From: Oscillatoria acuminata PCC 6304
Lineage (GTDB): Bacteria; Cyanobacteriota; Cyanobacteriia; Cyanobacteriales; Laspinemataceae
Length of the DNA: 64,000 nt
Assembly: GCF_000317105.1 (NCBI RefSeq)
Contig: NC_019693.1
Location: 1,674,001-1,738,000 of the forward strand
Direction of reading: 5' to 3'
Shown: piece by piece, positions 48,590 to 58,053 of the stretch
Position numbering within the stretch: position 1 is the stretch's first letter
Layout of the letters: every line of letters starts with the position of its first letter
Notes under the pieces: model-generated
Told to the model about the DNA's origin: nothing
What the model saw: only the letters and a program-made list of their open reading frames with translations
Databases searched by the model: none
Made by a program: the position numbers and the translations under genes

Positions 48590-51271
48590 GTGCTGCATAT
48601 CCTACTGCTAGAAGACAGTCTGCTGGATGCAGAGCTAATTGAGGCCCACTTGCTAGAGAGTGGTCTCAATGTGGCATTGAAGCGGGTAGACACCTGCGAC
48701 GCCTTTCAAAATGCCCTGGAAAGCGGATCGTTTGACGTGATTTTGGCCGATTATTCTCTTCCCTCCTTCGATGGATTTTCCGCCCTGAAAATGGCCCAAT
48801 TGAGATGTCCGGACCTACCATTTATCTTTGTGTCCGCGACCCTGGGGGAGGAAGTGGCCCTGGAGACTCTGAAAAATGGGGCCACGGATTATGTCCTCAA
48901 ACAGCGGTTAGAACGACTGGTTCCCTCGGTGCAGCGAGCGATTCGAGAGGCGACAGAACACCGCGATCGCCTAAAAGCTGAAGCGGCCCTTCAAGAGAGC
49001 GATCGCCGGTTTAGAATGGCCCTGAAAAATTCATTTATCTGCATTTTTCAACAAGACCGGGACCTGAAATATCAATGGATTCACAATCCCCAGGGACCTG
49101 AAACCGCAGAGGAAATCGTCGGAGAAACGGACTATTTCTTATTTTCTGAAGCGGATGCCGACTACCTCAGCACCCTCAAACGAGAGGTGATTGCCACGGG
49201 AAGTCCCAATCGGTTTGAAATCTCTGTGACTATTTCGGGCGAAATCCGGGACTATGACCTGATTTTAGAACCTGTATTTGAGGATGAGGAGAATCAGGAC
49301 AATCCCCAGGTGGTGGCCCTGATGGGGACCGCCTTGAATATTACCGAACGCAAGCGATCGGAACGAGAACTCTATCGTCGGGAACAACAATTTCGAGCTT
49401 TAGCCGAAAATGCGCCCGATATTATCGCCCGCTTTGATCAACAACTGCGCCACATTTACATCAATCCGGCGATCGAAAAAGCCACCGGAATCCCTCCGCA
49501 GGAGTTTATCGGCAAAACCAATGCAGAGTTAGGATTTCCCGAAGATATTTATTTACAGTGGTCCCGACATTTACAAAATATTTTTGTTACCGGAGAACCC
49601 AGTTTTCTAGAATTTGAGTTTCCTTCCTCAACAGGAACCCGGACTTATCAATCCCAGGCTGTTCCAGAATTTGACTTAGAGGGTAATGTCGAGTCTTTAC
49701 TCTGCATTAGTCGGGATATGACAGAAAGCAAACAAGCCGAACAGGTGCTGCGAGAGAGTGAGGCGCGGTTCCGTCGGTTGATGGATTCCAATACCATTGG
49801 CATGGGGTTTTGGCATGGGGAGGCCATTACGGTTGCCAATGATGCTTTTTTGGAAATGATGGGTTACTCCCAGGAGGACTTGCAACGGGAACCGTTGAAT
49901 TGGCGCGAGATTACCCCCTCGGAATATTTACATCTGGATGCAAACGCCAATCAGCAAGCGCGTCAAACAGGCTATACCGAGCCCTTTGAAAAGGAATTTT
50001 TTCACAAAGATGGCACCCGAATTCCGGTGCTTTTGGGAGGGGCGATTTTTGACAATAATGCCGATGCAGGGGTCTTTTTTACCCTGGATTTGACCGAACG
50101 CAAACGGATGGAAAAGGCACTACAGCAACAAGCGGAGGCGTTAGAACGAGCCAATCAGGTCAAGGATCAGTTTTTAGCGGTCCTCTCCCATGAGTTGCGA
50201 TCGCCCCTAAATGCGATTCTCGGATGGTCCCAGTTACTGCTGGCGCGCAAATTTGACGAAGCTACCACGCGCCGCGCTTTGGAGACGATCGAACGCAATG
50301 CGCGATTCCAAACCCAACTGATTGAGGATTTGCTAGATGTCTCCCGCATCCTGCGCGGCAAGCTGACCCTGAAAGTCACGCGAGTGAATTTATCGACCCC
50401 CATCTGCGCGGCGATCGAAAGTTTGCGTCTGGCGATCGAAGCCAAATCCCTTCAACTGGACTATTCCCCAAATCCCAGTGTCTCCCCAGTAATGGGAGAC
50501 TCTAACCGCTTGCAGCAAGTGGTATGGAATCTCTTGTCTAATGCGGTGAAATTTACTGAACCCGGGGGTCAAGTCAGTCTGAATCTCAAACAACAGGATC
50601 ACTGGGTGATTCTGCAAGTCCAGGATACGGGAGTTGGCATTCTACCCGAATTTCTCCCCCATTTATTTGAATATTTCCGCCAAGCGGATGCCTCTAGTAC
50701 CCGCAATCATGGGGGACTTGGGATTGGATTAGGACTGGTGCGCCATCTGGTGGAACTACATGGGGGAACTGTGAGTGCAGAAAGTCCGGGAGAGGGACAG
50801 GGGGCGACTTTCATTGTGAAACTCCCGGCGATCGCCTTCAAAGCTGACCCCAACATCCAATTGCCGCAAGTCTCTCCCAAGCAGAAACTGACGGGAGTGC
50901 GGGTCCTGGTTGTGGATGACGATCAGGACTCGTTACAGTTTATGCAGTTTGTCTTAGAACAGTCGGGATGCCAAGTCCGGGCGATCGCCTCCCCCATTGA
51001 AGCCCTCGCTGTATTTTCTGACTGGCAACCGGATCTCCTGATTAGCGATATTGCCATGCCAGAAGAGGATGGGTATAGTTTCATCCGCAAAATTCGCGCA
51101 ATGGAGAGAAACGCCGGAGGACAAATTCCGGCTGTTGCTCTAACAGCTTATGCCCGAGAAGAAGACCGCAATGCTGCATTTTTAGCCGGATTTCAAGAGC
51201 ATTTAACTAAACCCATTGACCCGAAAGTCTTAATGGCGGCGATCGAATTGTTAACTCGACCTATTGAGTAA
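48590..51271 (+). CDS. Hybrid histidine kinase (REC-PAS-HisKA-HATPase-REC)
   Basis: 893 residues from GTG at 48590. N-terminal receiver (~3-125; ILLLEDSLLDAEL, DVILADYSLPSFDG), three PAS domains (~140-265, 270-385, 388-510), HisKA with His534 (VLSHELRSPLNAILGW), HATPase_c (NLLSNAVKFTEPGG, DTGVGI, GIGLGLVRHLV) and a C-terminal receiver (~770-890; VLVVDDDQDSLQF, DLLISDIAMPEEDG). It starts 33 bp after the Rcp1-like gene and is probably cotranscribed. A phosphorelay node; the signal is unknown. Confidence 0.92.
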   Translation: MLHILLLEDSLLDAELIEAHLLESGLNVALKRVDTCDAFQNALESGSFDVILADYSLPSFDGFSALKMAQLRCPDLPFIFVSATLGEEVALETLKNGATDYVLKQRLERLVPSVQRAIREATEHRDRLKAEAALQESDRRFRMALKNSFICIFQQDRDLKYQWIHNPQGPETAEEIVGETDYFLFSEADADYLSTLKREVIATGSPNRFEISVTISGEIRDYDLILEPVFEDEENQDNPQVVALMGTALNITERKRSERELYRREQQFRALAENAPDIIARFDQQLRHIYINPAIEKATGIPPQEFIGKTNAELGFPEDIYLQWSRHLQNIFVTGEPSFLEFEFPSSTGTRTYQSQAVPEFDLEGNVESLLCISRDMTESKQAEQVLRESEARFRRLMDSNTIGMGFWHGEAITVANDAFLEMMGYSQEDLQREPLNWREITPSEYLHLDANANQQARQTGYTEPFEKEFFHKDGTRIPVLLGGAIFDNNADAGVFFTLDLTERKRMEKALQQQAEALERANQVKDQFLAVLSHELRSPLNAILGWSQLLLARKFDEATTRRALETIERNARFQTQLIEDLLDVSRILRGKLTLKVTRVNLSTPICAAIESLRLAIEAKSLQLDYSPNPSVSPVMGDSNRLQQVVWNLLSNAVKFTEPGGQVSLNLKQQDHWVILQVQDTGVGILPEFLPHLFEYFRQADASSTRNHGGLGIGLGLVRHLVELHGGTVSAESPGEGQGATFIVKLPAIAFKADPNIQLPQVSPKQKLTGVRVLVVDDDQDSLQFMQFVLEQSGCQVRAIASPIEALAVFSDWQPDLLISDIAMPEEDGYSFIRKIRAMERNAGGQIPAVALTAYAREEDRNAAFLAGFQEHLTKPIDPKVLMAAIELLTRPIE

Positions 51272-51319
51272 TTTTAGAAAAGTATCGGGAGATGCGGAGG
51301 ATGTACAAGAGTAAGTTTT

Positions 51320-51360
51320 TTCCCCTTAAGTACCCCTCCCCTTGGCAAGGGGAGGGGTAC
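51320..51360. repeat. Long perfect hairpin beside repeat family B
   Basis: CCTTAAGTACCCCTCCCC and its complement flank TTGGCAA, giving a near-perfect 18-bp stem immediately next to the inverted copy of repeat family B. A related CCCTCCCCTTGGCAAGGGG recurs at 51594. Confidence 0.7.
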
Positions 51361-51364
51361 TTAA

Positions 51365-51525
51365 GGGGATTGCAAAATATAAATCATCCAACCGTTTAAC
51401 TGAAAGGAAGTGTAGGGGCGCAATGCGCAGGCCCCAGGGGCCTGCGCATTGCGCCCCTACATTGACGGGGCTACTCCGTTGATCTACGAACGAACATTTT
51501 GGAGATTTTATTTTTTGGAGTTCCC
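51365..51525. repeat. Interspersed repeat family B, inverted copy
   Basis: Runs from GGGGATTGCAAAATATAAAT to TTTTATTTTTTGGAGTTCCC with the central palindrome CAATGCGCAGGCCCC / GGGGCCTGCGCATTG. Reverse orientation relative to 44058. The rest of the 429-bp gap (51272-51700) shows no gene. Confidence 0.8.
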
Positions 51526-51700
51526 TCATAGACTCTCCACTCACCCATTGTCCGCGCAAGTGCGATCGCCCAAGAAGAACCCCACCCTAACCCTCCCCTT
51601 GGCAAGGGGAGGGGACCGGAGGGGTAGTTAATAGAAAGGTAAATCACCATGAGCTAACCTACTTTTGTAAGCCCCCATTCTCCCCATCCTCCCCTATCTC

Positions 51701-53431
51701 CTAATGAGAGAGTTTTTCTAGAAAAATCTGTCGATCGTCGCGGTAAATGACTTTGAGTTTTTCCTGGAAAACTGTCATAAAGGCATCAATTCCTCGCCCG
51801 GTATTACAGTGCGGGCGATCGGGAAATTCAAAGTGATAGTCATCGAAAATAATCATGCCGCCTTCTTTGATCAGTCCCCAACTTAATACAGCATCTTGGA
51901 GGACATCAATGGCAAAATGAGAACCATCAATATAGACGATATGATAGAAATTTAACGGGAGCGATCGCAGCACTTCTTGCGAGAATCCCACCCGTTTATC
52001 AACTTTGTGCTTGGCTCCACTTTTTTCGATATTGCCGTCAAATCTCTCTTCTACAGATTTCTGCACCGTCGGGTCATTCTTTTTACTCTCCACCACCCCT
52101 TCAAAATTATCAATACAGGTAATCCGGGCAGTTTCATGGGTCAGAATATTATCCAGCAACCAACAACTCGCCATGCCTTCAAAACAGCCCACTTCTACCA
52201 CTCTCAAGTTCGGCATATTCGCATATTTTCGGAAATTCTGTTCCCAAATGGGCATGACTCCGGTAAAACAGTCGGCGCTGACGTTATAGCCTTTTTGAGC
52301 AAATTGGAGAGTATAGGGAATCGTGGAGAGTTTTTTGTGGAGGATTTCGTTATTTGGCTTAAATTCCAGGGCTTTCTTTAAAGCAAGTTCGGCTTGATAA
52401 ACTTTTTCGACGTTACTGGTAAATAAGCCTTCATAGTACAGGGACATCCCGAGGTTATACTGAGCATGACTAGACCCGGGCTCAAGTTCTACCATTTTCT
52501 GGGCGGCATTGGCGGCTTGGGGATATTTGCAATTGGCCCAACTTTTTTCAATGACGCGCTGATAAATGGTTCGCAAAACTTCCTGGGATTGGGGGGTATA
52601 AATGGCTGATAAAATATACCGGGCGGAAGCATATTCCGGCTGCTTGTCGGAAATTTGGCTTAAGAGTTCGGCAGCTTCACTCAATTTACCTTGAGCAAAA
52701 AATGCCATTGCTAGGGGGTAGGTGATGGAAATTTCTGGAACGAGGTCTTGGGCTTTCCAGAAGGAGAGAATTGCTTCTGGGAATTCTCCATAATCGCAAT
52801 GTTTCAGGGCTTTATTGCGATAATAATTTCCATAGGTTTGTTGGAGGCGGATATTCTGGTTCCAGTCGGGATGATTTAATAGGTTTTGGGTTACAGCGGC
52901 TTCTAATAGTTGGAGGGATTTAACATGAAAGACTTGCCCTTCGGCGAGTTGGCGTAAGACGGCGATGAGCAGGGGTTGGTTGAGGTTAGAATAGTTAGAG
53001 GATAATAGTAATTCGGCTGTGGTGATTAACCGTTCGGTGAGGGTGGAGTCGATGAGTCCGAGGTGGAGGTAAAGTTGCAGACGGGCGAGATGGTTATTGA
53101 TATCATGGGGTGCGATCGCCTCAATGCGATCGCGCAAGACTAAGGCGCTTTCCCAGTCCTTCACGGATTCCCTCTGGTTGGCGATCGCCCCTAAAAGCTG
53201 ATAAAGCTGCTGTCGCCACTGTTGAACTTGAGGCGGTGTTCCCTGAGAAAATACCGCATTCCAGCAATGTTCCGCTTCCGTTTGCTTTCCTTGCAGTAAC
53301 AAGGCGACCCCTAAATACCAGTAATTGACAATCACCTGGGGCTGCGCTTGAATGTTTTGTCGGCATAGGGCAACTGCACCCTCATAGTCCTGCTTGGCGA
53401 AATATTCCGTAACCATCGGTTGGACTTGCAT
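51701..53431 (-). CDS. TPR protein fused to class I methyltransferase
   Basis: 576 residues. TPR-like helices fill ~1-360 (YWYLGVALLLQGKQTEAEHCW, AMAFFAQGKLSEAAELL, AQYNLGMSLYYEGLF). The C-terminal ~200 residues are a Methyltransf_24-type domain: RVVEVGCFEGMASCWLLD (SAM motif I), ITCIDNFEGV, YHIVYIDGSHFAIDVLQDA, GGMIIFDDYHF. TPR-methyltransferase fusions are often found with glycan or peptide modification, but no such genes adjoin here. Substrate unknown. Confidence 0.85.
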   Translation of the reverse strand: MQVQPMVTEYFAKQDYEGAVALCRQNIQAQPQVIVNYWYLGVALLLQGKQTEAEHCWNAVFSQGTPPQVQQWRQQLYQLLGAIANQRESVKDWESALVLRDRIEAIAPHDINNHLARLQLYLHLGLIDSTLTERLITTAELLLSSNYSNLNQPLLIAVLRQLAEGQVFHVKSLQLLEAAVTQNLLNHPDWNQNIRLQQTYGNYYRNKALKHCDYGEFPEAILSFWKAQDLVPEISITYPLAMAFFAQGKLSEAAELLSQISDKQPEYASARYILSAIYTPQSQEVLRTIYQRVIEKSWANCKYPQAANAAQKMVELEPGSSHAQYNLGMSLYYEGLFTSNVEKVYQAELALKKALEFKPNNEILHKKLSTIPYTLQFAQKGYNVSADCFTGVMPIWEQNFRKYANMPNLRVVEVGCFEGMASCWLLDNILTHETARITCIDNFEGVVESKKNDPTVQKSVEERFDGNIEKSGAKHKVDKRVGFSQEVLRSLPLNFYHIVYIDGSHFAIDVLQDAVLSWGLIKEGGMIIFDDYHFEFPDRPHCNTGRGIDAFMTVFQEKLKVIYRDDRQIFLEKLSH

Positions 53432-53627
53432 GATTTCTATTCCTGTCTGTTCTCAATCAAGGGTTCAGATTTCAAAGATGAAAGTTCCCCCATCCCATCG
53501 GGATTTTTTGGAGGTCCTTTTGAGGAAAAACGGTGTTCTGGCCTATTTCACGAAACACCCCCTCGGAAAAATGGCCTCTGTGAATTCTGGGCAATTCTCT
53601 AGGATACAAAAGAATCCCAAAGAATAC

Positions 53628-53659
53628 AAAAAAAAACCGGGCTTTTTACAAAACCCGGT
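53628..53659 (-). terminator. Rho-independent terminator of the aminotransferase gene
   Basis: On the reverse strand, ACCGGG ... CCCGGT followed by eight T residues, 24 bp after the aminotransferase stop codon. Confidence 0.85.
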
Positions 53660-53682
53660 AGATTCAAACCCTGGATCAGCCC

Positions 53683-54849
53683 TTAAAACTGTTGCTGCAA
53701 AAATTTTTCCAATCTATCCAACCCCTTCTCAATGGTGGGTAAATCCGTGGCATAAGATAAGCGGATACAGTCATCATCCCCGAAGGCAATTCCCGGAATG
53801 GCAGCAACCTGGTGAGATTCCAGTAAGGCATCACAGAATTTTAGGGATTTCATCCCGGTTTTAGCAATATTCAGAAACACATAAAAAGCACCTTCGGGTT
53901 CGGGACAACTGATGCCGGACATCCCCCGAATTCGGTCCAAAACCGCTACCCGGCGCATTGCAAAGGCTTGAAGCATTTCTTGGACACAATCTTGCTCGGA
54001 TTCCAAGGCGGCGATCGCCCCATATTGGGCAAAAGTACAGACATTGGAGGTACTGTGACTTTGAATGGTACTCGCTGCCTGGATCAGTTCCTCATCCCCC
54101 GCCAAATACCCAATCCGCCACCCGGTCATTGAGTAGGCTTTGGCAAACCCATTACTGATAATCGTGCGTTTGAACACTTCTTCAGAAACCGCGCCGATAC
54201 TCAAATGTTTGATGTCGTTGTAGAGGATTTTCTCATAAATCTCATCGGAAACCACTAAAATATCCTGCTCAACCACCACCTCAGCTAAGGCGCGAATCTC
54301 GTCGGGGGAATAGACCATTCCCGTGGGATTAGACGGTGAATTAAGAATAAACAGCTTGGTTTTCGGCGTACAAGCGCTTCGCAGTTGGTCGGGAGTAATT
54401 TTATACCCACTTTCGGCAGTGGTGGAGACGATCACCGGGCTCCCCCCGGCTAAGGTGACCATTTCTGGATAACTCAACCAGAAGGGGGCCGGGATAATTA
54501 CCTCGTCCCCGGACTCGATGAGGGCCAGCATGAGGTTAAAGAGAGAATGCTTGCCGCCATTGGTGACGATGACATTTTTCGCGGAATAGTCGAGATTGTT
54601 ATCGGTTTTGAGCTTCTGGGCGATCGCTTCTCGTAACAGGGGTTCACCGGCGGCGGGTCCATATTTGGTTTTTCCGGCATTCAATGCTTTTTCTGCCGCC
54701 ATTTTGATATGGTTGGGCGTATCAAAATCCGGTTCCCCTGTACTAAAACTACAAACATCTATCCCATCGGCTTTCATCGCCTTAGCTTTGGCGGCGATGG
54801 CCAAGGTCAGGGATGGTGTTACCTGTCCAACTCTTGCTGCCAGCTTCAT
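53683..54849 (-). CDS. aspC: Pyridoxal-phosphate aspartate aminotransferase
   Basis: 388 residues, class I/II fold type I aminotransferase of the I-gamma group. N-terminal [35 protein letters not shown] (PLP-binding Asp/Tyr), [20 protein letters not shown] with the Schiff-base Lys, and C-terminal RLSYAT with the substrate-carboxylate Arg. Interconverts aspartate/oxaloacetate and glutamate/2-oxoglutarate; related enzymes also serve prephenate. Followed by a strong terminator. Confidence 0.93.
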   Translation of the reverse strand: MKLAARVGQVTPSLTLAIAAKAKAMKADGIDVCSFSTGEPDFDTPNHIKMAAEKALNAGKTKYGPAAGEPLLREAIAQKLKTDNNLDYSAKNVIVTNGGKHSLFNLMLALIESGDEVIIPAPFWLSYPEMVTLAGGSPVIVSTTAESGYKITPDQLRSACTPKTKLFILNSPSNPTGMVYSPDEIRALAEVVVEQDILVVSDEIYEKILYNDIKHLSIGAVSEEVFKRTIISNGFAKAYSMTGWRIGYLAGDEELIQAASTIQSHSTSNVCTFAQYGAIAALESEQDCVQEMLQAFAMRRVAVLDRIRGMSGISCPEPEGAFYVFLNIAKTGMKSLKFCDALLESHQVAAIPGIAFGDDDCIRLSYATDLPTIEKGLDRLEKFLQQQF

Positions 54850-54929
54850 TTGCCTACTTCAACTGAGAATAAATTTAAGGATATGCTTCGCTCAGAATAT
54901 CCTACTCTACCCTCTCTGAGGCAGGGATG

Positions 54930-56015
54930 TCAGGCGATCGTGACATCGGAGGACAGATAAACCTCTTGAATGGTATGAAACAATTTGACGCCTTCCTCAA
55001 AAGGTCGTTGGAAGGCTTTGCGTCCGGAAATTAACCCACAACCCCCAGCCCGCTTGTTAATCACGGCGGTTCGCACGGCTTGGGCGAAGTCGTTTTCACC
55101 GGCAGAACTCCCTCCGGAATTAATCAATCCGGCCCGTCCAGCATAGCAGTTAAGCAGTTGATATCGGGTCATGTCAATGGGATGGTTTGAGCTTAACTCA
55201 GTCTCAACTCGCTTATCGGTCCGTCCGTACTTTTGACCCAAGGCTTGGGAAACTGCCCCATATCCGCCATTGCATTCCGGTTGTTTCTGTTTGATGATAT
55301 CCGCTTGGATGGTAACGCCGAGGTGATTGGCTTGCCCGGTCAGGTCAGCGGCGAGATGATAGTCTTGGTCTTGTTTAAAGGCGCTATTTCGCAGGTAACA
55401 CCAGAGGATGGTTGCCATGCCATATTCATGGGCTTGAGCAAAGGCGGCGCTGACTTCCTGGATCTGGCGGGTGGATTCCGGGGACCCAAAGTAAATGGTT
55501 GCGCCGACGGCAACGGCCCCTAAGTTCCAGGCTTGTTCGACGCTGGCAAACATGATTTGGTCATATTGGTTGGGAACGGTGAGCAGTTCGTTGTGGTTGA
55601 GTTTGAGGATAAAGGGGATTTTGTGGGCATATTTGCGGGAGACGCTGCCGAGGACGCCTAGGGTTGTAGCAACGGCGTTACACCCTCCGGCGACTGCTAA
55701 TTTAATAATGTTTTCGGGATCGAAGTAAATCGGGTTGGGGGCAAAGGAGGCGGCGGCAGAATGTTCGATGCCTTGATCCACGGGGAGAATGGAGAGGTAG
55801 CCGGTGTTGGCAAGATTGCCGTGGGAATAGAGTTGCTGGAGCGATCGCAATACGGGCACTGAGCGATCGCTATGGGATGCCACCCGGTCAATCCAATCGG
55901 GTCCGGGCAACTGAAACAGTTGTTTGGGAAGTTGGGCCTGATATGTGAGCAAATCTTCCGCTTCATCTCCCAGAATCGAGGCGATCGCTGAAGGGGTTGA
56001 TAGGGTCGTTGTCAT
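54930..56015 (-). CDS. fbaB: Class I fructose-bisphosphate aldolase, DhnA/FbaB type
   Basis: 361 residues. The archaeal-type class I aldolase pattern is clear: [70 protein letters not shown]. Schiff-base aldolase of glycolysis and the Calvin cycle, cytoplasmic. Ends 81 bp from the aminotransferase start on the same strand. The symbol follows the usual bacterial name for this family. Confidence 0.9.
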   Translation of the reverse strand: MTTTLSTPSAIASILGDEAEDLLTYQAQLPKQLFQLPGPDWIDRVASHSDRSVPVLRSLQQLYSHGNLANTGYLSILPVDQGIEHSAAASFAPNPIYFDPENIIKLAVAGGCNAVATTLGVLGSVSRKYAHKIPFILKLNHNELLTVPNQYDQIMFASVEQAWNLGAVAVGATIYFGSPESTRQIQEVSAAFAQAHEYGMATILWCYLRNSAFKQDQDYHLAADLTGQANHLGVTIQADIIKQKQPECNGGYGAVSQALGQKYGRTDKRVETELSSNHPIDMTRYQLLNCYAGRAGLINSGGSSAGENDFAQAVRTAVINKRAGGCGLISGRKAFQRPFEEGVKLFHTIQEVYLSSDVTIA

Positions 56016-56325
56016 GGTGTTTTACCTCACAATTTTCTAAATTCCACTGTTTCATGATATCGTCCCCCTCTGTAAACTGTTGTCCGATATCATGATTTTA
56101 GGCCAATTTTTCTCTTAATCAATTCTCTTTTTTTGCTGCAACTGTAGCAACTTCCCCCCTGCTTTAATCAGAGGATTGAATCAGGGTGATTTATGTCATT
56201 AGATAGAAGACATCTCCCCAATCTCTGGGGTAATATTAACCTTATTCCCAAGGGCTAAGGGCTAAACCCACGCAATTCAAAAATATTTGGCCCAGGGAGC
56301 AAGTCAAGGAAGGTTAAAAATACTT
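56016..56325. other. 310-bp divergent intergenic region
   Basis: Between the aldolase (reverse) and hibernation-factor gene (forward). AT-rich, no gene or hairpin element found. GGAAGG at 56308-56313 precedes the ATG at 56326. Confidence 0.3.
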
Positions 56326-56946
56326 ATGCAAGTACCTGTAGAAATCACTTATCGAAATCTTGAAAAAACTGAGGCGATCGATAACTTAGTTCGGGAAAAA
56401 GTTGCCAAACTCGAACAATTTTGCGATCACATCACAAGCTGCCGAGTGGCGGTTGAAAAAAACAATGAGCGCCCCAGTAGTGGTTCTCCCTATCGGGTTC
56501 GCTTCGATATCACTGTTCCCCCATCCCATGAAATCGCCGCAGTTTGTAACCCCGGTGAGGGGAATCAGTATGACGAACTTGATACGGTAATTCGCAATGC
56601 TTATGAGGCGGCCCGTCGTCAAGTGGTGGAACTGACCCAACGGCAAAATAATAAGGTTAAAGATCATCCCGCGCAAGCAATGGGAGCAGTCGTCTCTCAG
56701 CTATTCCCAGAAGACGGTTATGGCTTTATCAAAACCCTGGACAGTGGACGGGAAATCTATTTTCACCGGAACAGTGTTTTAGGCGATCGCTTTGATGAAT
56801 TAAAAGAAGGCGCAGGGGTACATTTTTCCGAAACTCAAGGAGAAATGGGTCCTCAAGCAACCACTGTTCATCTGGTCAATAAACTCGGTCCAAATGAGGC
56901 AACAGAGCAACAGTCTAACATCGAACAACCCATTGGTTGGAAATAA
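56326..56946 (+). CDS. HPF/RaiA-type ribosome-associated protein fused to cold-shock domain
   Basis: 206 residues from ATG at 56326 (MQVPVEITYRNLEKTEAID). The N-terminal ~110 residues match the S30AE/hibernation-promoting-factor beta-alpha fold (VREKVAKLEQFCDHITSCRVAVEK ... RNAYEAARRQVVE). Residues ~120-190 form a cold-shock OB fold (GAVVSQLFPEDGYGFIKTLDSGREIYFHRNSVL with RNP-like Phe/His). It differs from long HPFs, whose C-terminus is a dimerisation domain. Probably binds 30S subunits or RNA under stress; inference from domains. Confidence 0.88.
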   Translation: MQVPVEITYRNLEKTEAIDNLVREKVAKLEQFCDHITSCRVAVEKNNERPSSGSPYRVRFDITVPPSHEIAAVCNPGEGNQYDELDTVIRNAYEAARRQVVELTQRQNNKVKDHPAQAMGAVVSQLFPEDGYGFIKTLDSGREIYFHRNSVLGDRFDELKEGAGVHFSETQGEMGPQATTVHLVNKLGPNEATEQQSNIEQPIGWK

Positions 56947-57010
56947 TTATAGAGTTCTGGACTCCTGGGGTACAGATTCCGATCAGGAGTGCGAGCATCT
57001 TGCTCGCTAA

Positions 57011-57186
57011 GGGGATTGCAAAATATAAATCCTGCAAACGTTCAACTAAAAGGAAGGTATATGTAGGGGCGCAATGCTTGCCCCCTCCGGAGGGCCTGCG
57101 CATTGCGCCCCTACATTGACGGGGGTTTGTTCCGTTGAGCCGTCACTACGAACGAACGTTTTGAAGATTTTATTTTTTGGAGTTCC
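57011..57186. repeat. Interspersed repeat family B, inverted copy
   Basis: From GGGGATTGCAAAATATAAAT to TTTTTTGGAGTTCCC, including TGTAGGGGCGCAATGC ... GCATTGCGCCCCTACA and CGAACGAACGTTTT. Same orientation as 51365. Immediately followed (57188-57262) by a partial family C element (AATGTAGAGGC, GCGTAAGTCC). Confidence 0.8.
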
Positions 57187-57294
57187 CTAAATGTAGAGGC
57201 TATTCGCGAATCGCCTTTACATTTAGGGCTTAAGGCTAAAAATGGCGTAAGTCCCATTAGATAAAAACAGTAAACGATAAATCAGGAGAAGACA

Positions 57295-57840
57295 ATGGCT
57301 TTAGCATTACAAACAAGGGCAATTGGTGTATTTGAAGATAGCCAAACTACAGAAAATGCCTTGAATGCCCTCGGTGAGGCAGGCTTTTTAATGGACAATA
57401 TCTTAGTCGCCACCCAAGATAATATCCCCGATGAAATGGAGAGTCCCGATAGTGAATTTTTAGAGAATCGCACCGTTGAAGGCTTAGGAAAGGGGGTCAT
57501 GAATGGAACCGTTTTCGGGGCGATCGCCGGTTTATTTAGTGGCCTCACCACCTTATTTCTGCCTGGACTCGGCCCGATCGCCGTCGTCGGTCCCGTCGCC
57601 ACTGTTGCCGGTTTGACCGCCGCAGGCAGCTTTTATGGGGCCCTAGGGGGGGCGATCGTCGGGACGGTTGCTGGAGACAAATTTACCGAAGGTCAAGCCA
57701 ATATTTATCATCAACATTTGACCCAAGGACATTATTTAGTTCGCCTAGAAGGGACCGAGGAACAAATCACCCAAGCTGAATCCATTTTGAGGGAGCATGG
57801 CATTCAAGAGTGGCAAATTTATCAATCCACCGACAATTAA
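57295..57840 (+). CDS. YflT/general-stress-protein-17M-like glycine-zipper protein
   Basis: 181 residues, ATG preceded by CAGGAGAAG. N-terminal ~45 residues (AIGVFEDSQTTENALNALGEAGF) resemble the heat-induced YflT domain. The centre is a Gly/Ala-rich hydrophobic hairpin (~70-135; VMNGTVFGAIAGLFSGL, VGPVATVAGLTAAGSFYGALGGAIVG). The C-terminal part repeats the alpha/beta pattern (HYLVRLEGTEEQITQAESILREHG). Probably a small membrane-associated stress protein; mechanism unknown. Has its own terminator. Confidence 0.8.
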   Translation: MALALQTRAIGVFEDSQTTENALNALGEAGFLMDNILVATQDNIPDEMESPDSEFLENRTVEGLGKGVMNGTVFGAIAGLFSGLTTLFLPGLGPIAVVGPVATVAGLTAAGSFYGALGGAIVGTVAGDKFTEGQANIYHQHLTQGHYLVRLEGTEEQITQAESILREHGIQEWQIYQSTDN

Positions 57841-57895
57841 AAGAATTGAATTATATCAAATTTTCTTCAAATTATTGTCCCCTGTTTTGTTCCTA

Positions 57896-57921
57896 CAAAC
57901 CCAGATTTTCTGGGTTTGTTT
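57896..57921 (+). terminator. Rho-independent terminator after the stress protein gene
   Basis: Stem CAAACCCAG / CTGGGTTTG with loop ATTTT, then TTTG, 55 bp after the stop codon. Confidence 0.75.
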
Positions 57922-58053
57922 GCTCTATCAAAAGTCGAATAAAAACAGAGGATGGAATTAATTAATCTCCCTCACCTGGTAGAGGATAAAATCTCAAATT
58001 TGCCTCACTATGTTAAGTAATTGAAAAAGATTAAATTCAAAGGAGAATATCCA

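Noticed and set aside
53394-53864. 156-codon forward frame
   Set aside because: Overlaps the aminotransferase 3' end and runs through its terminator; composition is not protein-like.
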